Below are positions 1-8,787 of a stretch of DNA of 64,000 bases, one piece after another; position 1 is the stretch's first letter, and each line of letters opens with the position of its first letter. Source of the stretch: Jeotgalibaca sp052266715 (GTDB lineage Bacteria; Bacillota; Bacilli; Lactobacillales; Aerococcaceae); NCBI GenBank assembly GCA_052266715.1, contig JBQPRB010000003.1; one strand, given 5' to 3'. Under the pieces are notes generated by a model. The model searched no databases. It saw only the letters and a list, made by a program, of their open reading frames with translations, and was not told the origin of the DNA. Position numbers and translations under genes: made by a program.

Positions 1-21
1 AGTAACGGAAGGACAATAAAA

Positions 22-1028
22 TTGGCAAACATTACAGTGGTAGAGACAAGCTATGTTGGTTTATCTAATGCAATTTTGCTTTGCGCAACACAATAAAGTC
101 AATTCTTTTGAAAGTATTGAAAAAGTTGACTTAATCATTAAAAATATCTCTCATTGTGGATAAAGAAATTTAAAAGTATCTGGTAGATAAAAAATTGAGT
201 TTCAATGCTACCGATGAAAAAGAAATGGTATATCAAAATACGGACTTTGTAGTCATCGTTACATCAATGAACTATGACTGAGAAGAAAAATAACTGTAAT
301 ACACATCTTCAGTGGAATCTATCATTGAAGATGTATTGTCGTATCAGCTGGAAGAAACGTTGCTTATCAAATCAACGATTCTTATTGGCAATACAAAACA
401 AATCCGTGAAAATACAGAAAGTTGAGATATTTATAAAACTACTAGACGAATGTTCAATCAAAAAAATATTTCGGTATTATACATGGACTCCACTGAAGCA
501 GTCAACTTGTTGGCCAATACGTATCTAGATTTGTGGGTAGCGTTTTTTAATGACTTAGATACGTATACTGAAATAAGAGAATTAGATACAAAATCATAGA
601 AGACATTGGGCTGGAACCTCATATTGGAACGCATTACAATAACCATTCATTCGATTTTGGTGGCTACAGCTTACGGCTCGGAGCTATTGTTGAGACTAAC
701 CGTACATGGAAAAATCATGCAGCCAATATGGTGTTACCACACAATCCAAAAGTGGTAGGTATCTATAGCTTAGCTATGAAGTCAGGATACGATAATTTCT
801 GTTATCCAAGGAATCTTGAAACGTATTAAAGCGCGAGGGATTGAAGTAGTTGTAGACGAGCCAGTTTTAGAAGATGAGTTGTTTTATAATTCAAAAGTAA
901 TCAGAGGTTTGGATGAATTTAAAAGGATATCCTATGACATTCTTTCCAACCGATTGTCTGAAGAGCAATCGGTTGGAAAGAAAGTATATAAGGAAATTTA
1001 TTCCATAAAAATTAACGTATACAGATAG
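22..1028 (+). pseudogene. decayed UDP-glucose 6-dehydrogenase
   Basis: This is a broken relative of the intact ugd at 53685-54851. A TTG start at 22 opens a recognisable Rossmann N-terminus (SYVGLSNAILL), but one inserted base near 82 shifts the frame into a stop at about 94-96. Ugd-like sequence then continues across several frames. Near 660-670 the active-site GGYC motif reads GGYS (codon TGC changed to AGC), directly followed by a deletion of roughly 60 bases that in the intact gene encode LPKDT and the following helix. The last segment (816-1028) reads MKRIKARGIEVVV and matches the intact C-terminus before it diverges. No functional enzyme can be made. Its place just before a glycosyltransferase module mirrors the intact ugd before the third module. 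Confidence 0.88.
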
Positions 1029-1105
1029 ATAGCTACTTAAACTCTTTCAAGTCAGTATATTAATGAAAAATGTCGACAAGAAATTAGGAAATAAGGTGTG
1101 AAAAT

Positions 1106-1693
1106 TTGAAGATGGGAAATGATGAGCAGAATTCTCCGAACGAACAAAAGGATATTAATAAATACAAAAAAAATATTTTCATTTTAAATAGTCATTTTGG
1201 AAAGAAAATAATCTCAGGAAAATCCACAAGTAGTATGAAAAAAATTTGTTTCGCAGCATCTTCAGGAGGGCATTTCGAACAATTGCTGATGCTAAAACCT
1301 CTAATGGACAAGTATGATGGATTTATACTAACAGAGCAGACTGCCTATGTAACAGAAACTAAAGAAGAAAAAATGTACTATCTTAAGCAAGTAAACCGGA
1401 GAGAAAAGTCTTTTATTTCTAGAATGATAGTAAATACAATCACTTCACTTAGGATATTTATAAAAGAAAAACCTGATATTGTTATTTGCACTGGGGTACT
1501 TTCTATGATTCCAATGTGCTTGATAGCAAAATGTTTTAGGAGAAAATTAATTTATATAGAATCATTTGCAAAGATTACATCGCCAACGGAAACTGGAAGG
1601 CTGCTTTATAAATTTTCGGATCAATTTTACGTACAATGGGAACAAATGTTAGAAATTTATCCAAAAGCTATTTATAAGGGTGGTATTTACTAA
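1106..1693 (+). CDS. PssD/Alg14-like glycosyltransferase subunit
   Basis: This is the membrane-anchoring half of a two-component glycosyltransferase of the PssD/Cps14F/EpsE type, which recruits its catalytic partner (next gene) to the cytoplasmic membrane. The family core begins at Met44 (base 1235) with MKKICFAASSGGHFEQL, and the segment YKFSDQFYVQWEQM near the C-terminus is typical. The core alone is 152 aa, the usual family size. The upstream TTG at 1106 has a good ribosome site (AAGGTG at 1093-1098) and adds a 43-residue polar extension; no comparable site precedes 1235. Either start is possible. The gene lies 22 bp ahead of its partner, which supports co-translation. The sugar donor cannot be read from the sequence. 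Confidence 0.82.
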   Translation: MKMGNDEQNSPNEQKDINKYKKNIFILNSHFGKKIISGKSTSSMKKICFAASSGGHFEQLLMLKPLMDKYDGFILTEQTAYVTETKEEKMYYLKQVNRREKSFISRMIVNTITSLRIFIKEKPDIVICTGVLSMIPMCLIAKCFRRKLIYIESFAKITSPTETGRLLYKFSDQFYVQWEQMLEIYPKAIYKGGIY

Positions 1694-1715
1694 ATATTCA
1701 TGCAAGGGAGATTAA

Positions 1716-2195
1716 ATGATATTTATTACATTAGGTTCTCAAAAATTTCAATTTAATCGTTTACTAAAAAAGGTAGATGAACTGATTGAAGATGGAACTA
1801 TAAAGGACGAAGTGTTTGCTCAGATTGGCTATAGTGATTATAAAGCTTCACATTTTAAATATACTGAATTCCTAAACAGAGATGAATTTTCAAATACAAT
1901 AGAAAAATGTGATATTGTAATTACTCATGGAGGTACAGGAGCAATTATTAGTGCAGTTAAGAATAAAAAAAAGGTTATTGCTATTCCAAGACTTGTAAAG
2001 TATATGGAGCATGTAGACGATCACCAATTGCAGATAATAGAACAGTTTAAAGAGATGAATTTGATTTATGGGTGTAAAGATTGCGATAATCTTGGAATAG
2101 CAATTGAAGAATTGGATAATATTAGTTTAAAAGGATATACCTCCAATAAAAAAATGATTATCAACAGTATTGATGAATATATCCAATCAATATAA
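1716..2195 (+). CDS. PssE/Alg13-like glycosyltransferase catalytic subunit
   Basis: This is the catalytic partner of the preceding protein, equivalent to the C-terminal half of MurG/Alg13-type GT28 enzymes. At 159 aa it has family length. The N-terminal MIFITLGSQKFQF strand-loop and the nucleotide-sugar loop THGGTGAI (residues 70-77) are the family hallmarks. With PssD it would add the second sugar (often Gal or GlcA on a lipid-linked acceptor) to the growing repeat unit at the inner membrane face. GGGAG precedes the ATG. The gene is followed by 194 bp of AT-rich DNA before the next gene, so transcription may restart there. Confidence 0.85.
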   Translation: MIFITLGSQKFQFNRLLKKVDELIEDGTIKDEVFAQIGYSDYKASHFKYTEFLNRDEFSNTIEKCDIVITHGGTGAIISAVKNKKKVIAIPRLVKYMEHVDDHQLQIIEQFKEMNLIYGCKDCDNLGIAIEELDNISLKGYTSNKKMIINSIDEYIQSI

Positions 2196-2389
2196 TAACA
2201 AGTAGTTTGTACTGTACACATAGTGTAGTGTATCATTGATATTTAGAGTAATTTAAATTTCATTTTACTTTTGACCGGAGTTTATAAATATCATTTGAGG
2301 CTATTCTTAGCGTCTTTTAAATTTATTCTTTTGTCAACGCTACACTAGTGTAAAGAGTATAGTATATTTTAAAGGGGAATACATTTTTA
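2196..2389 (+). other. AT-rich gap between pssE-like gene and GT4
   Basis: About 194 bases without a supportable gene. It contains short inverted motifs (TAGTGTAG at 2221-2228 and CTACACTA at 2340-2347) and a short self-complementary ACACTAGTGT near 2342-2351. No T-tailed terminator hairpin and no clean promoter can be called. A TTGTCA at about 2332 with TATA-like sequence near 2358 is a weak candidate only. Confidence 0.3.
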
Positions 2390-3481
2390 ATGAAAAGAAT
2401 ACTAATCATAAATACAGTTTTATTTGGATATAATGGTATTACAAATGTATTAATGAATTATTATGAAGCTATGGATAAAAGTGAATTGTGTATAGATTTT
2501 ATAGCAACCAATCGAAAAGGAATTACCATTGATAATAATATACGTAAGAGATTTGCAGGAGCGAACATTATAGAATTAAGTCATAGAAAGAAACAAACTT
2601 TAAGATATCTAAAAGAATTGTCTGAAGTGATGAAGTCGGGATATGATGTAGTTCATGTTAATGGAAATAGCGCAACAATGGCCCTAGAACTTCGAATGGC
2701 ACAAAAATATAAAATTCCTATTCGAATCGCACATTCTCATAGCTGTGACGAAGGAAAATTTCATAAAATATTCAAATATATTTTTAAACATTCCTACACC
2801 AAAGCAGTTGCATGTTCAGATGTTGCAGGAGATTGGATTTATGGTAAGGATAATTTCTTAGTGTTAAATAATGCTATAGATTTAGATAAGTATGAATATA
2901 ATGAAACATCTAGAGATGAATATAGAAAAATGTTAGGACTTCAGGATCAGTTTGTTGTTGGGCATGTTGGTTTATTCAATAACGGTAAAAATCAGACATT
3001 TCTCTTAGATGTATTTTATGAAATAAAAAAAATAAAACCTAATAGTGTACTATTACTTATTAGTGGTAGTGAAAAGGCGCCAGAAGAATTAGTTAATAAA
3101 ATAGAACTATTGGGACTACGAGATGATGTGAAAATTTTATGCAGGCGAGATGACATAGCTTATTTGATGCAAGCAATGGATATATTCGTTTTTCCATCAA
3201 AATGGGAAGGATTGGGCCTTGCGTTAATTGAAGCACAAGCAGCTTCACTACCTTCTATTGCTTCAGCAGTAGTGCCAGAAGTTGCCAATGTTGCAGATGA
3301 TTTGGTTAAGTATATATCTCTTGATGAGCATCCTAGTGTTTGGGCACAGGAATGCCTAACAATCAATACAAATTTAAGAGGAGATAATATTAATCAGATT
3401 AAATCTAAAATAAAAAAATCAGGTTATGATATTAAATACAATGCAGAGTTTTTGAAGGATATATATATGACAGAGGGGTAA
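2390..3481 (+). CDS. glycosyltransferase family 4
   Basis: Retaining GT-B glycosyltransferase, 363 aa, probably acting on the lipid-linked repeat unit at the cytoplasmic face. The N-terminal half carries the GT4 acceptor-side loop (LFGYNGITNVLMNYYEAM). The C-terminal GT1 domain shows VGHVGLFNNGKNQ (~185-197) and the donor-binding KWEGLGLALIEAQ (~271-284), the E-x7-E-type motif in EPS transferases resembling EpsF/EpsJ. Similar in build to the GT4 at 57421-58548 in the third module. The ATG follows an AAAGGGG site. The stop is 3 bp before the acetyltransferase start, so the two are translationally linked. Donor and linkage are unknown. Confidence 0.85.
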   Translation: MKRILIINTVLFGYNGITNVLMNYYEAMDKSELCIDFIATNRKGITIDNNIRKRFAGANIIELSHRKKQTLRYLKELSEVMKSGYDVVHVNGNSATMALELRMAQKYKIPIRIAHSHSCDEGKFHKIFKYIFKHSYTKAVACSDVAGDWIYGKDNFLVLNNAIDLDKYEYNETSRDEYRKMLGLQDQFVVGHVGLFNNGKNQTFLLDVFYEIKKIKPNSVLLLISGSEKAPEELVNKIELLGLRDDVKILCRRDDIAYLMQAMDIFVFPSKWEGLGLALIEAQAASLPSIASAVVPEVANVADDLVKYISLDEHPSVWAQECLTINTNLRGDNINQIKSKIKKSGYDIKYNAEFLKDIYMTEG

Positions 3482-3483
3482 AA

Positions 3484-3987
3484 ATGAAGATATCAAAGGA
3501 CTTAGATGTATTTACTGAAAATAAAAAATACCCTTTTATAACTAAGATATTTGTAATTTTAATTAATCCGTGTTTTCAGTGCGTTGCGCTCTACAGATTT
3601 TCTCATTTTCTTTATCAAATTCGTTTATTGCCATTAGCAAAAATTGTATGGTACATCAATAGACTTATATATTGCTGTGATATTGATTATAAGGCGGATT
3701 TAGCTGGAGGTTTTAGATTAGTACATGGATTAGGCGTTGTTATAGGAGCAGGTGTACAATCAAAAGGGAAATTGACTGTTTATCAAGGTGTTACTTTAGG
3801 TGGAACAGGGAAACACAGGATAGATGATAAAAATAAAAAAATATATATGCCTGTCTTAGGAAGTAACGTAACTATCTACACAGATGCGAAAGTATTTGGT
3901 CCAGTACAAATAGAAGATAATGTTGTAATTAAGGCGGGAAGTCTTGTAGTAAGGGACTTGGATTTTGAGGATAAAAGTAAAGGATAA
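3484..3987 (+). CDS. serine acetyltransferase-like hexapeptide O-acetyltransferase
   Basis: Left-handed beta-helix acetyltransferase of the CysE/colanic-acid type, 167 aa. A hydrophobic N-terminal part is followed from about residue 70 by hexapeptide turns (GFRLVHGLGVVIGAG, YQGVTLGGTGK, IEDNVVIKAGS). HG in the first coil and GVTLGGTGKH are acetyl-CoA site features of the SAT subgroup. Inside a capsule operon it more likely acetylates a sugar hydroxyl of the repeat unit than serine, since it lacks the long N-terminal helical domain of true CysE. It is tightly spaced between two glycosyltransferases. Confidence 0.8.
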   Translation: MKISKDLDVFTENKKYPFITKIFVILINPCFQCVALYRFSHFLYQIRLLPLAKIVWYINRLIYCCDIDYKADLAGGFRLVHGLGVVIGAGVQSKGKLTVYQGVTLGGTGKHRIDDKNKKIYMPVLGSNVTIYTDAKVFGPVQIEDNVVIKAGSLVVRDLDFEDKSKG

Positions 3988-4001
3988 GTGATTATATTAT
4001 T

Positions 4002-4889
4002 ATGAGAGAATGTCCCTTTGTTAGCATTGTTTTAGTTAATTATAATTCGGCAGAACATACGGTTGAATGTATAGATAGTCTTAAGAATTTAGAATATGAC
4101 AATTATGAAATATTAGTTGTCGATAATGCATCTAGAAAAGAAGATTATGCCATATTAAAGGAAATTAATAATAAGAAAGTGCACATTATTAATAGCGGAG
4201 AAAACCTGGGATTTGCAGGAGGAAATAACTTAGCAATAAACTTAGCTATAAAAAAAAGCGATTATATCATGTTGTTAAATAATGATACAACAGTTGAATC
4301 CGATTTTCTAATTAAAATGTTAGAGGTATTTGAAAAAGAAACTAATATAGGAATAGTATGCCCAAAAATATATAATTATTATGATCAGAGTGTCGTGTCA
4401 TATGCAGGAGGAGATATAAATACACTCAAAGGAGGCGTTTATATAGAAGGAATCAACGGAAAAAATTTAGAAATATATGATATGCCAAGAAAAATAACGT
4501 TTGCAACGGGATGTTGTATGCTTGTTCCGATTAATGTTTTTGAAACTGTTGGAGTATTACCAGAAGATTATTTTCTTTATTTTGAAGATACAGATTTCTC
4601 CATCAGAGTACTAAATGAAGGTATGTTCTTGTGGTATGAGCCACAGGCTAAAATTTACCATAAAGAGTCTGTTAGTACAGAACGTTTTTCAGCTAATTAC
4701 CAGTATTATTTTGTTAGAAATAGATTCACATTTATTAAAAGAAATTTTGAATTTAAAAATAAGATTACTGCATATCCAATCTCTTTTCTGTATGTACTAA
4801 AAAAAATAGCAAAAAAGCAATTTAGTTATGAAAATTCTGGGTTAGCATTAAAGGATTTTATGATAGGGAAGATGGGAAAGAGAACCTAG
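4002..4889 (+). CDS. glycosyltransferase family 2 (rhamnosyltransferase-like)
   Basis: Inverting GT-A transferase, 295 aa. FVSIVLVNYNSAEHTVECI opens the nucleotide-binding fold, DNAS (~45) follows, and the metal-site region is LLNNDTTVE (~90-98). The acceptor side has GCCMLVPINVFETVG and FEDTDFSIRVLNEG, the ED-x-D-x-R-block seen in dTDP-rhamnosyltransferase-like GT2s (WbbL type). The presence of rmlACBD in the same module is consistent with rhamnose as donor, which is inference. The basic C-terminal ~50 residues probably contact the membrane. The start is preceded by an AAAGGA site at a longer than usual distance. Confidence 0.84.
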   Translation: MRECPFVSIVLVNYNSAEHTVECIDSLKNLEYDNYEILVVDNASRKEDYAILKEINNKKVHIINSGENLGFAGGNNLAINLAIKKSDYIMLLNNDTTVESDFLIKMLEVFEKETNIGIVCPKIYNYYDQSVVSYAGGDINTLKGGVYIEGINGKNLEIYDMPRKITFATGCCMLVPINVFETVGVLPEDYFLYFEDTDFSIRVLNEGMFLWYEPQAKIYHKESVSTERFSANYQYYFVRNRFTFIKRNFEFKNKITAYPISFLYVLKKIAKKQFSYENSGLALKDFMIGKMGKRT

Positions 4890-4899
4890 GGGGGAATTT

Positions 4900-6021
4900 A
4901 TGAAAATACTATATGCAGTAGCCTGGGGAAAATCAAAAGAAAAGACATGGTCTGGTACGGGATACTCTCTTTATAACGCGCTTAGAAAACAAGTTGATGT
5001 TGAAGATATTAATGTAGAGCTTAACCGAATGCAAAAAATGGTGATGTGTATCGAACAGTTACGATTAGTAAATGGTAAGTTACGAAGAAATAAATATGAT
5101 TTTACCAAAATACAGGTTACGCTGAAAAAGAACAAGCTTGAGAAGGCTGTTAGGGAAAAAACAGAGCCCCTAATACAGATTGGAGATTTTCAAACCCAAT
5201 ATAAAAATCAATATATTTATCAGGATTTAAGCTTAGATAGTTTAATTGATTTTAGGGTTCATAAGCCAACGGCTTATAAATATTCCCCATTTATAACGAA
5301 TTCGATAAAAAATTTACTGTGGCGAGCAAAATTTCAGAAGAAAGTTTATGATAATAGTAAGGGTATATTTACAATGAGCTACTGGTTAAGGGACCATTTG
5401 ATTAAGTATACAAAAATTCCAGAAAATAAGGTTCATTATGTTGGTGCTGGGATTAACTTAGATATAAATAAAATTACAAATGAAAAAAAAACCAATAATA
5501 AAATATTATTTGTTGGCAGGGATTTCTATCGTAAAGGTGGAGATATTGTAGTTAAAGCATTTAATGAATTGAGAAAAGAAATGGACAATGTCGAACTATA
5601 TATTGCTGGACCTAAAGCAAGGCCAAAAGAGATAATTGAAATGCCCGAAGGAATTATTTTTTTAGGGGATTTAAAATTTGATAAATTAAGTGATTATTTT
5701 AATAAATGTGATATTTTTTGCATGCCCTCTAGATTTGAGCCTTTTGGTTTAGTGTATATAGAGGCACTAGTTTATGGAATGCCTTGTATAGTGAGTAATG
5801 ATTTTGCAATGAAAGAAGTTGTTAAAGATGGAGTAAATGGCTACTTGTTAAATAATGAAAACATTGGAGAATTAAAAGAAAAAATGCGAGATTTATTAAA
5901 AAATAAAACAATTAAAAAAAATGTGTTGGAAAGCAGAGAGCATTATATACAGGAATATTCTTGGGATACAGTAGCCACTAAAATGCTCAGAGTAATTGAA
6001 AATGATCAATTGCATACTTAG
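4900..6021 (+). CDS. glycosyltransferase family 4
   Basis: GT-B transferase, 373 aa. KILYAVAWGKSKEKTWSGTGYSLYNAL forms the N-terminal acceptor loop. The C-terminal domain begins about residue 203 with ILFVGRDFYRKGGD, and the donor site is SRFEPFGLVYIEAL (~277-290). A strong AGGGGGG site lies just before the ATG. It follows the GT2 by 10 bp and precedes the polymerase by 35 bp, inside one operon. Donor unknown. The GRDFYRKGG form is seen in several alpha-mannosyl/glucosyl GT4s, but this is not enough to assign a sugar. Confidence 0.85.
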   Translation: MKILYAVAWGKSKEKTWSGTGYSLYNALRKQVDVEDINVELNRMQKMVMCIEQLRLVNGKLRRNKYDFTKIQVTLKKNKLEKAVREKTEPLIQIGDFQTQYKNQYIYQDLSLDSLIDFRVHKPTAYKYSPFITNSIKNLLWRAKFQKKVYDNSKGIFTMSYWLRDHLIKYTKIPENKVHYVGAGINLDINKITNEKKTNNKILFVGRDFYRKGGDIVVKAFNELRKEMDNVELYIAGPKARPKEIIEMPEGIIFLGDLKFDKLSDYFNKCDIFCMPSRFEPFGLVYIEALVYGMPCIVSNDFAMKEVVKDGVNGYLLNNENIGELKEKMRDLLKNKTIKKNVLESREHYIQEYSWDTVATKMLRVIENDQLHT

Positions 6022-6056
6022 AAACTCCATCATCCCTTTTAGAAATGAGGTAAAGC

Positions 6057-7349
6057 ATGAAATTTAAGAAAATGAATTTGACGTTATCTCAAATAATGGT
6101 TTTGGGCGCCCTAATTATAGAATTGCAATTTTTTTATATATTCCCATTGCCAAAAATATTTTGGATTGGGAATAATAGTGATAATAAAACCTATATTCTT
6201 ATTATTTTGTATATGGCGTTACTGTTAATGCTATTAAAAAAAAGTTTTAAAATCAAAATTACAAAAAAAAATAAATTCCTTGCAATATACCTAATAATTC
6301 AAATAATATTATCAATCTTATTAATGTATAGAAGTATGAAAATATATAATCAATCGGCCTTTGATTTATTAATGGCTGCAGATTATTTGATGATGCCAGT
6401 AACTGCCTGTGTATTCATAAAAGCGATGAAAGATAAAGTTGGATTTGAAAAGATGATGTCAATCGTATTTAGTATGTTGCTATTTATTCAAATAATTATA
6501 TTTTTACAAGGTGTTAGTTACTCTCTAATAGGGGTCATTCCTTTTAAGGGAATGTCTAGTACAGGATTGCCTAGATTTAGATATGGGCGGATAAGAGCAG
6601 AATGGTCAAGTATAAATTTTATTGGATTTACTTATAGTGTGTCGGAACTTTGGCATCATCATAAAGAGATAACTTCAAAAAAGAAAGTATATTGGATGCT
6701 TGGTTTATCAGCTATCAATTTGATTGTTTTTTGTCAAACAAGAGCAATTCTAATTGCTAGCTTACTGTCATGTATGGCTATGCTCGTTTTATCGTCTTCA
6801 AGATCAAAGAAAAAATGGATGATGATGATTGTAGCTGTAGTTTGTTCTGTTTTATTAATATCTGGTGGGGCATTAAGTAACTTTATTTCTTCATTTGATA
6901 TCAACGGTGACTTGGGTGGGAGTACATCAGTAAGGTTACATGAAATAGAGTATTATTGGATGGCTTTTAAAAACAATCCTATTTTCGGGTTAGGGCTTGT
7001 GAGGCCAATCAGACCTGATTTAAAACTAGTATATGGGGGACTAGCAGGGGGAACTCCAACGGATGTAGGTCTATTAGGATTAGCAGCGGAAACGGGGCTA
7101 ATAGGAATTTTATTATTCGTAATTTTATTGTTACGATTTTTCTATATAATAAAAAAAATTTGGAAGAAAAGCACATATTCACTTTTTCTTGTAGGAATAA
7201 TTTCTTATATTGTGGCTACTTTACCATCTTTAATTGTTACGAATATTACAAGAATTGTTGCATTGCCGCTATGCATCGCGATTTTCGAAAGTGTTTATTA
7301 TAATGTTAAATTAATGGAGAAAGCTAAAGAATTGAATGAGGTAAAGTGA
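6057..7349 (+). CDS. wzy: Wzy-type polysaccharide polymerase
   Basis: Multipass membrane protein, 430 aa, with about ten to twelve hydrophobic segments and a large outer loop of roughly residues 275-345. That loop region carries VRLHEIEYYWMAFKNNPIFGLG and then PTDVGLLGLAAETGLIG, the H/E-type pattern of the O-antigen ligase/polymerase (PF04932) family. It would join flipped repeat units on the outer face of the membrane. GAGGTAAAG gives the ribosome site. Its stop codon directly abuts the ATG of the flippase, as expected for a wzy-wzx pair. Sequence of this class is poorly conserved, so the assignment rests on topology, loop motif and context. Confidence 0.82.
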   Translation: MKFKKMNLTLSQIMVLGALIIELQFFYIFPLPKIFWIGNNSDNKTYILIILYMALLLMLLKKSFKIKITKKNKFLAIYLIIQIILSILLMYRSMKIYNQSAFDLLMAADYLMMPVTACVFIKAMKDKVGFEKMMSIVFSMLLFIQIIIFLQGVSYSLIGVIPFKGMSSTGLPRFRYGRIRAEWSSINFIGFTYSVSELWHHHKEITSKKKVYWMLGLSAINLIVFCQTRAILIASLLSCMAMLVLSSSRSKKKWMMMIVAVVCSVLLISGGALSNFISSFDINGDLGGSTSVRLHEIEYYWMAFKNNPIFGLGLVRPIRPDLKLVYGGLAGGTPTDVGLLGLAAETGLIGILLFVILLLRFFYIIKKIWKKSTYSLFLVGIISYIVATLPSLIVTNITRIVALPLCIAIFESVYYNVKLMEKAKELNEVK

Positions 7350-8726
7350 ATGCCAGAAATTTTCCGAAAGTTGATTACTAAAAAACATAGTATTTCTTTA
7401 AGCTCTAAGAACATTGTAAAAGTAACTTCTGGGACATTGGTTGGACAAATTATTTCTTTTGCAACATTGCCGATGTTGACTAGAATATATGGTGCTTCTA
7501 TTATGGGAATATGGGCAATAATTGCATCATTAACGTTCATAATTAAGGCTTTCTCTGATTTAGGAATAGGCAATGCTATTATGGTGAGTAATGATGAAGA
7601 AGTTTTAGATTTATATAGCGTAGTCTCTACTATTTCATTGGTAATCACCATTCTCGTTTCGGGGTTGATCTTCATCTATTATAGTTTTTTTCCTAGTAAT
7701 GAGGGGTTGTCAGCATTCTGGATGGCGTTGATTATTGCTGTAAATTCATGGACTGCTAAACAAGTCGATATTTGTTATGCTTGGTTGAACAGAGATAAAA
7801 ATTATCAAGTATTAATGAAAAATCCAATTATTAGTCAGGTTTCAATTTTTATTTTTTCTGTTTCATTAGGATTATTAGGATTTAAGGGGTTTGGTTATTT
7901 TATTGGATCTATGGCAGGATCTTTTTTTTCTCTTCTAAATATGAAGAGATATTTGCCAACTAGAATTTTTACTATTCAAGTAAAAAAGTATAAGTATGTC
8001 CTTCATAAAAATAAGAATTTTATAAAATATCAGATGCCAAGCGATTTGTTAGGAAGAATTAAAGACTCTTTACCAACATTATTAATTAACTTTATTTTTG
8101 GGAGTGAAGCGGTTGGATATTACTCTTTAAGCATGAGAATGATTAGTACCCCTGTCAACTTGCTGGGTACTTCAGTTGGACGAGTATTCTTTTCTGATAT
8201 TGCTGAAAAAAAAAGAAACGGATTAGATTATTGGGATGATATCCATAAAACTATAAATACTGCATTTAAAATATGCATAATCCCTCTAATTTTCATTTTA
8301 GCATTTGGAGATGTTTTTACTGTAATATTACTTGGTGAAGGTTGGTATGTTGCAGGACAGATGTTAAGAATTGCTACCATAATAGGACTATTTACATTTA
8401 TTATGATGAGTACATTGGGAATTGATATTGTACTAGAAAAACAGAGTTATACTATTATCGCTTCAGTCGCACAAATAATTAATGGGATTTTCTCGTTTTT
8501 TATCGTTGGAAAAATATTTGATAGTCCATATATTTCATTGGTATTTAATTGTATTTTAACAATGGTAATCCAAACAGTATATTACACCGCTTTATATAAA
8601 GTAATGAATAAACCTATATGGATGTACCTGAAAAATGTTTTAACAAATTTAATTATTATTTTCTTTGGATCTTTGATTTTTAGATATATAGGCATATGGT
8701 TGGGAATCGTCGATAGTATTATTTAA
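7350..8726 (+). CDS. wzx: Wzx repeat-unit flippase (module 1)
   Basis: MOP-superfamily polysaccharide transporter, 458 aa, with about twelve to fourteen membrane spans. The N-terminal VTSGTLVGQIISFATLPMLTRIYG is the classic Wzx first span. KYQMPSDLLGRIKDSLPTLLINFIFG and GYYSLSMRMISTPVNLLGTSVGRVFF in the middle are family-typical. It would move undecaprenyl-PP-linked repeat units across the membrane. The start abuts the polymerase stop. Two further flippases lie at 29456 and 55015; this one is the most closely tied to its own polymerase. Confidence 0.88.
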   Translation: MPEIFRKLITKKHSISLSSKNIVKVTSGTLVGQIISFATLPMLTRIYGASIMGIWAIIASLTFIIKAFSDLGIGNAIMVSNDEEVLDLYSVVSTISLVITILVSGLIFIYYSFFPSNEGLSAFWMALIIAVNSWTAKQVDICYAWLNRDKNYQVLMKNPIISQVSIFIFSVSLGLLGFKGFGYFIGSMAGSFFSLLNMKRYLPTRIFTIQVKKYKYVLHKNKNFIKYQMPSDLLGRIKDSLPTLLINFIFGSEAVGYYSLSMRMISTPVNLLGTSVGRVFFSDIAEKKRNGLDYWDDIHKTINTAFKICIIPLIFILAFGDVFTVILLGEGWYVAGQMLRIATIIGLFTFIMMSTLGIDIVLEKQSYTIIASVAQIINGIFSFFIVGKIFDSPYISLVFNCILTMVIQTVYYTALYKVMNKPIWMYLKNVLTNLIIIFFGSLIFRYIGIWLGIVDSII

Positions 8727-8787
8727 ATTATCATAGCATCAAATGAAAGACAGCAAATATAATTTGAGATTGTAATGGAGGGTCATG

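Noticed and set aside
274..528. 84-codon open frame
   Set aside because: It lies inside the decayed ugd and is only an out-of-frame stretch of it; the peptide has no sense of its own.
3484..3987. true serine acetyltransferase CysE
   Set aside because: It lacks the long N-terminal helical domain and lies inside a glycan operon with no cysteine genes nearby, so sugar O-acetylation is more likely.
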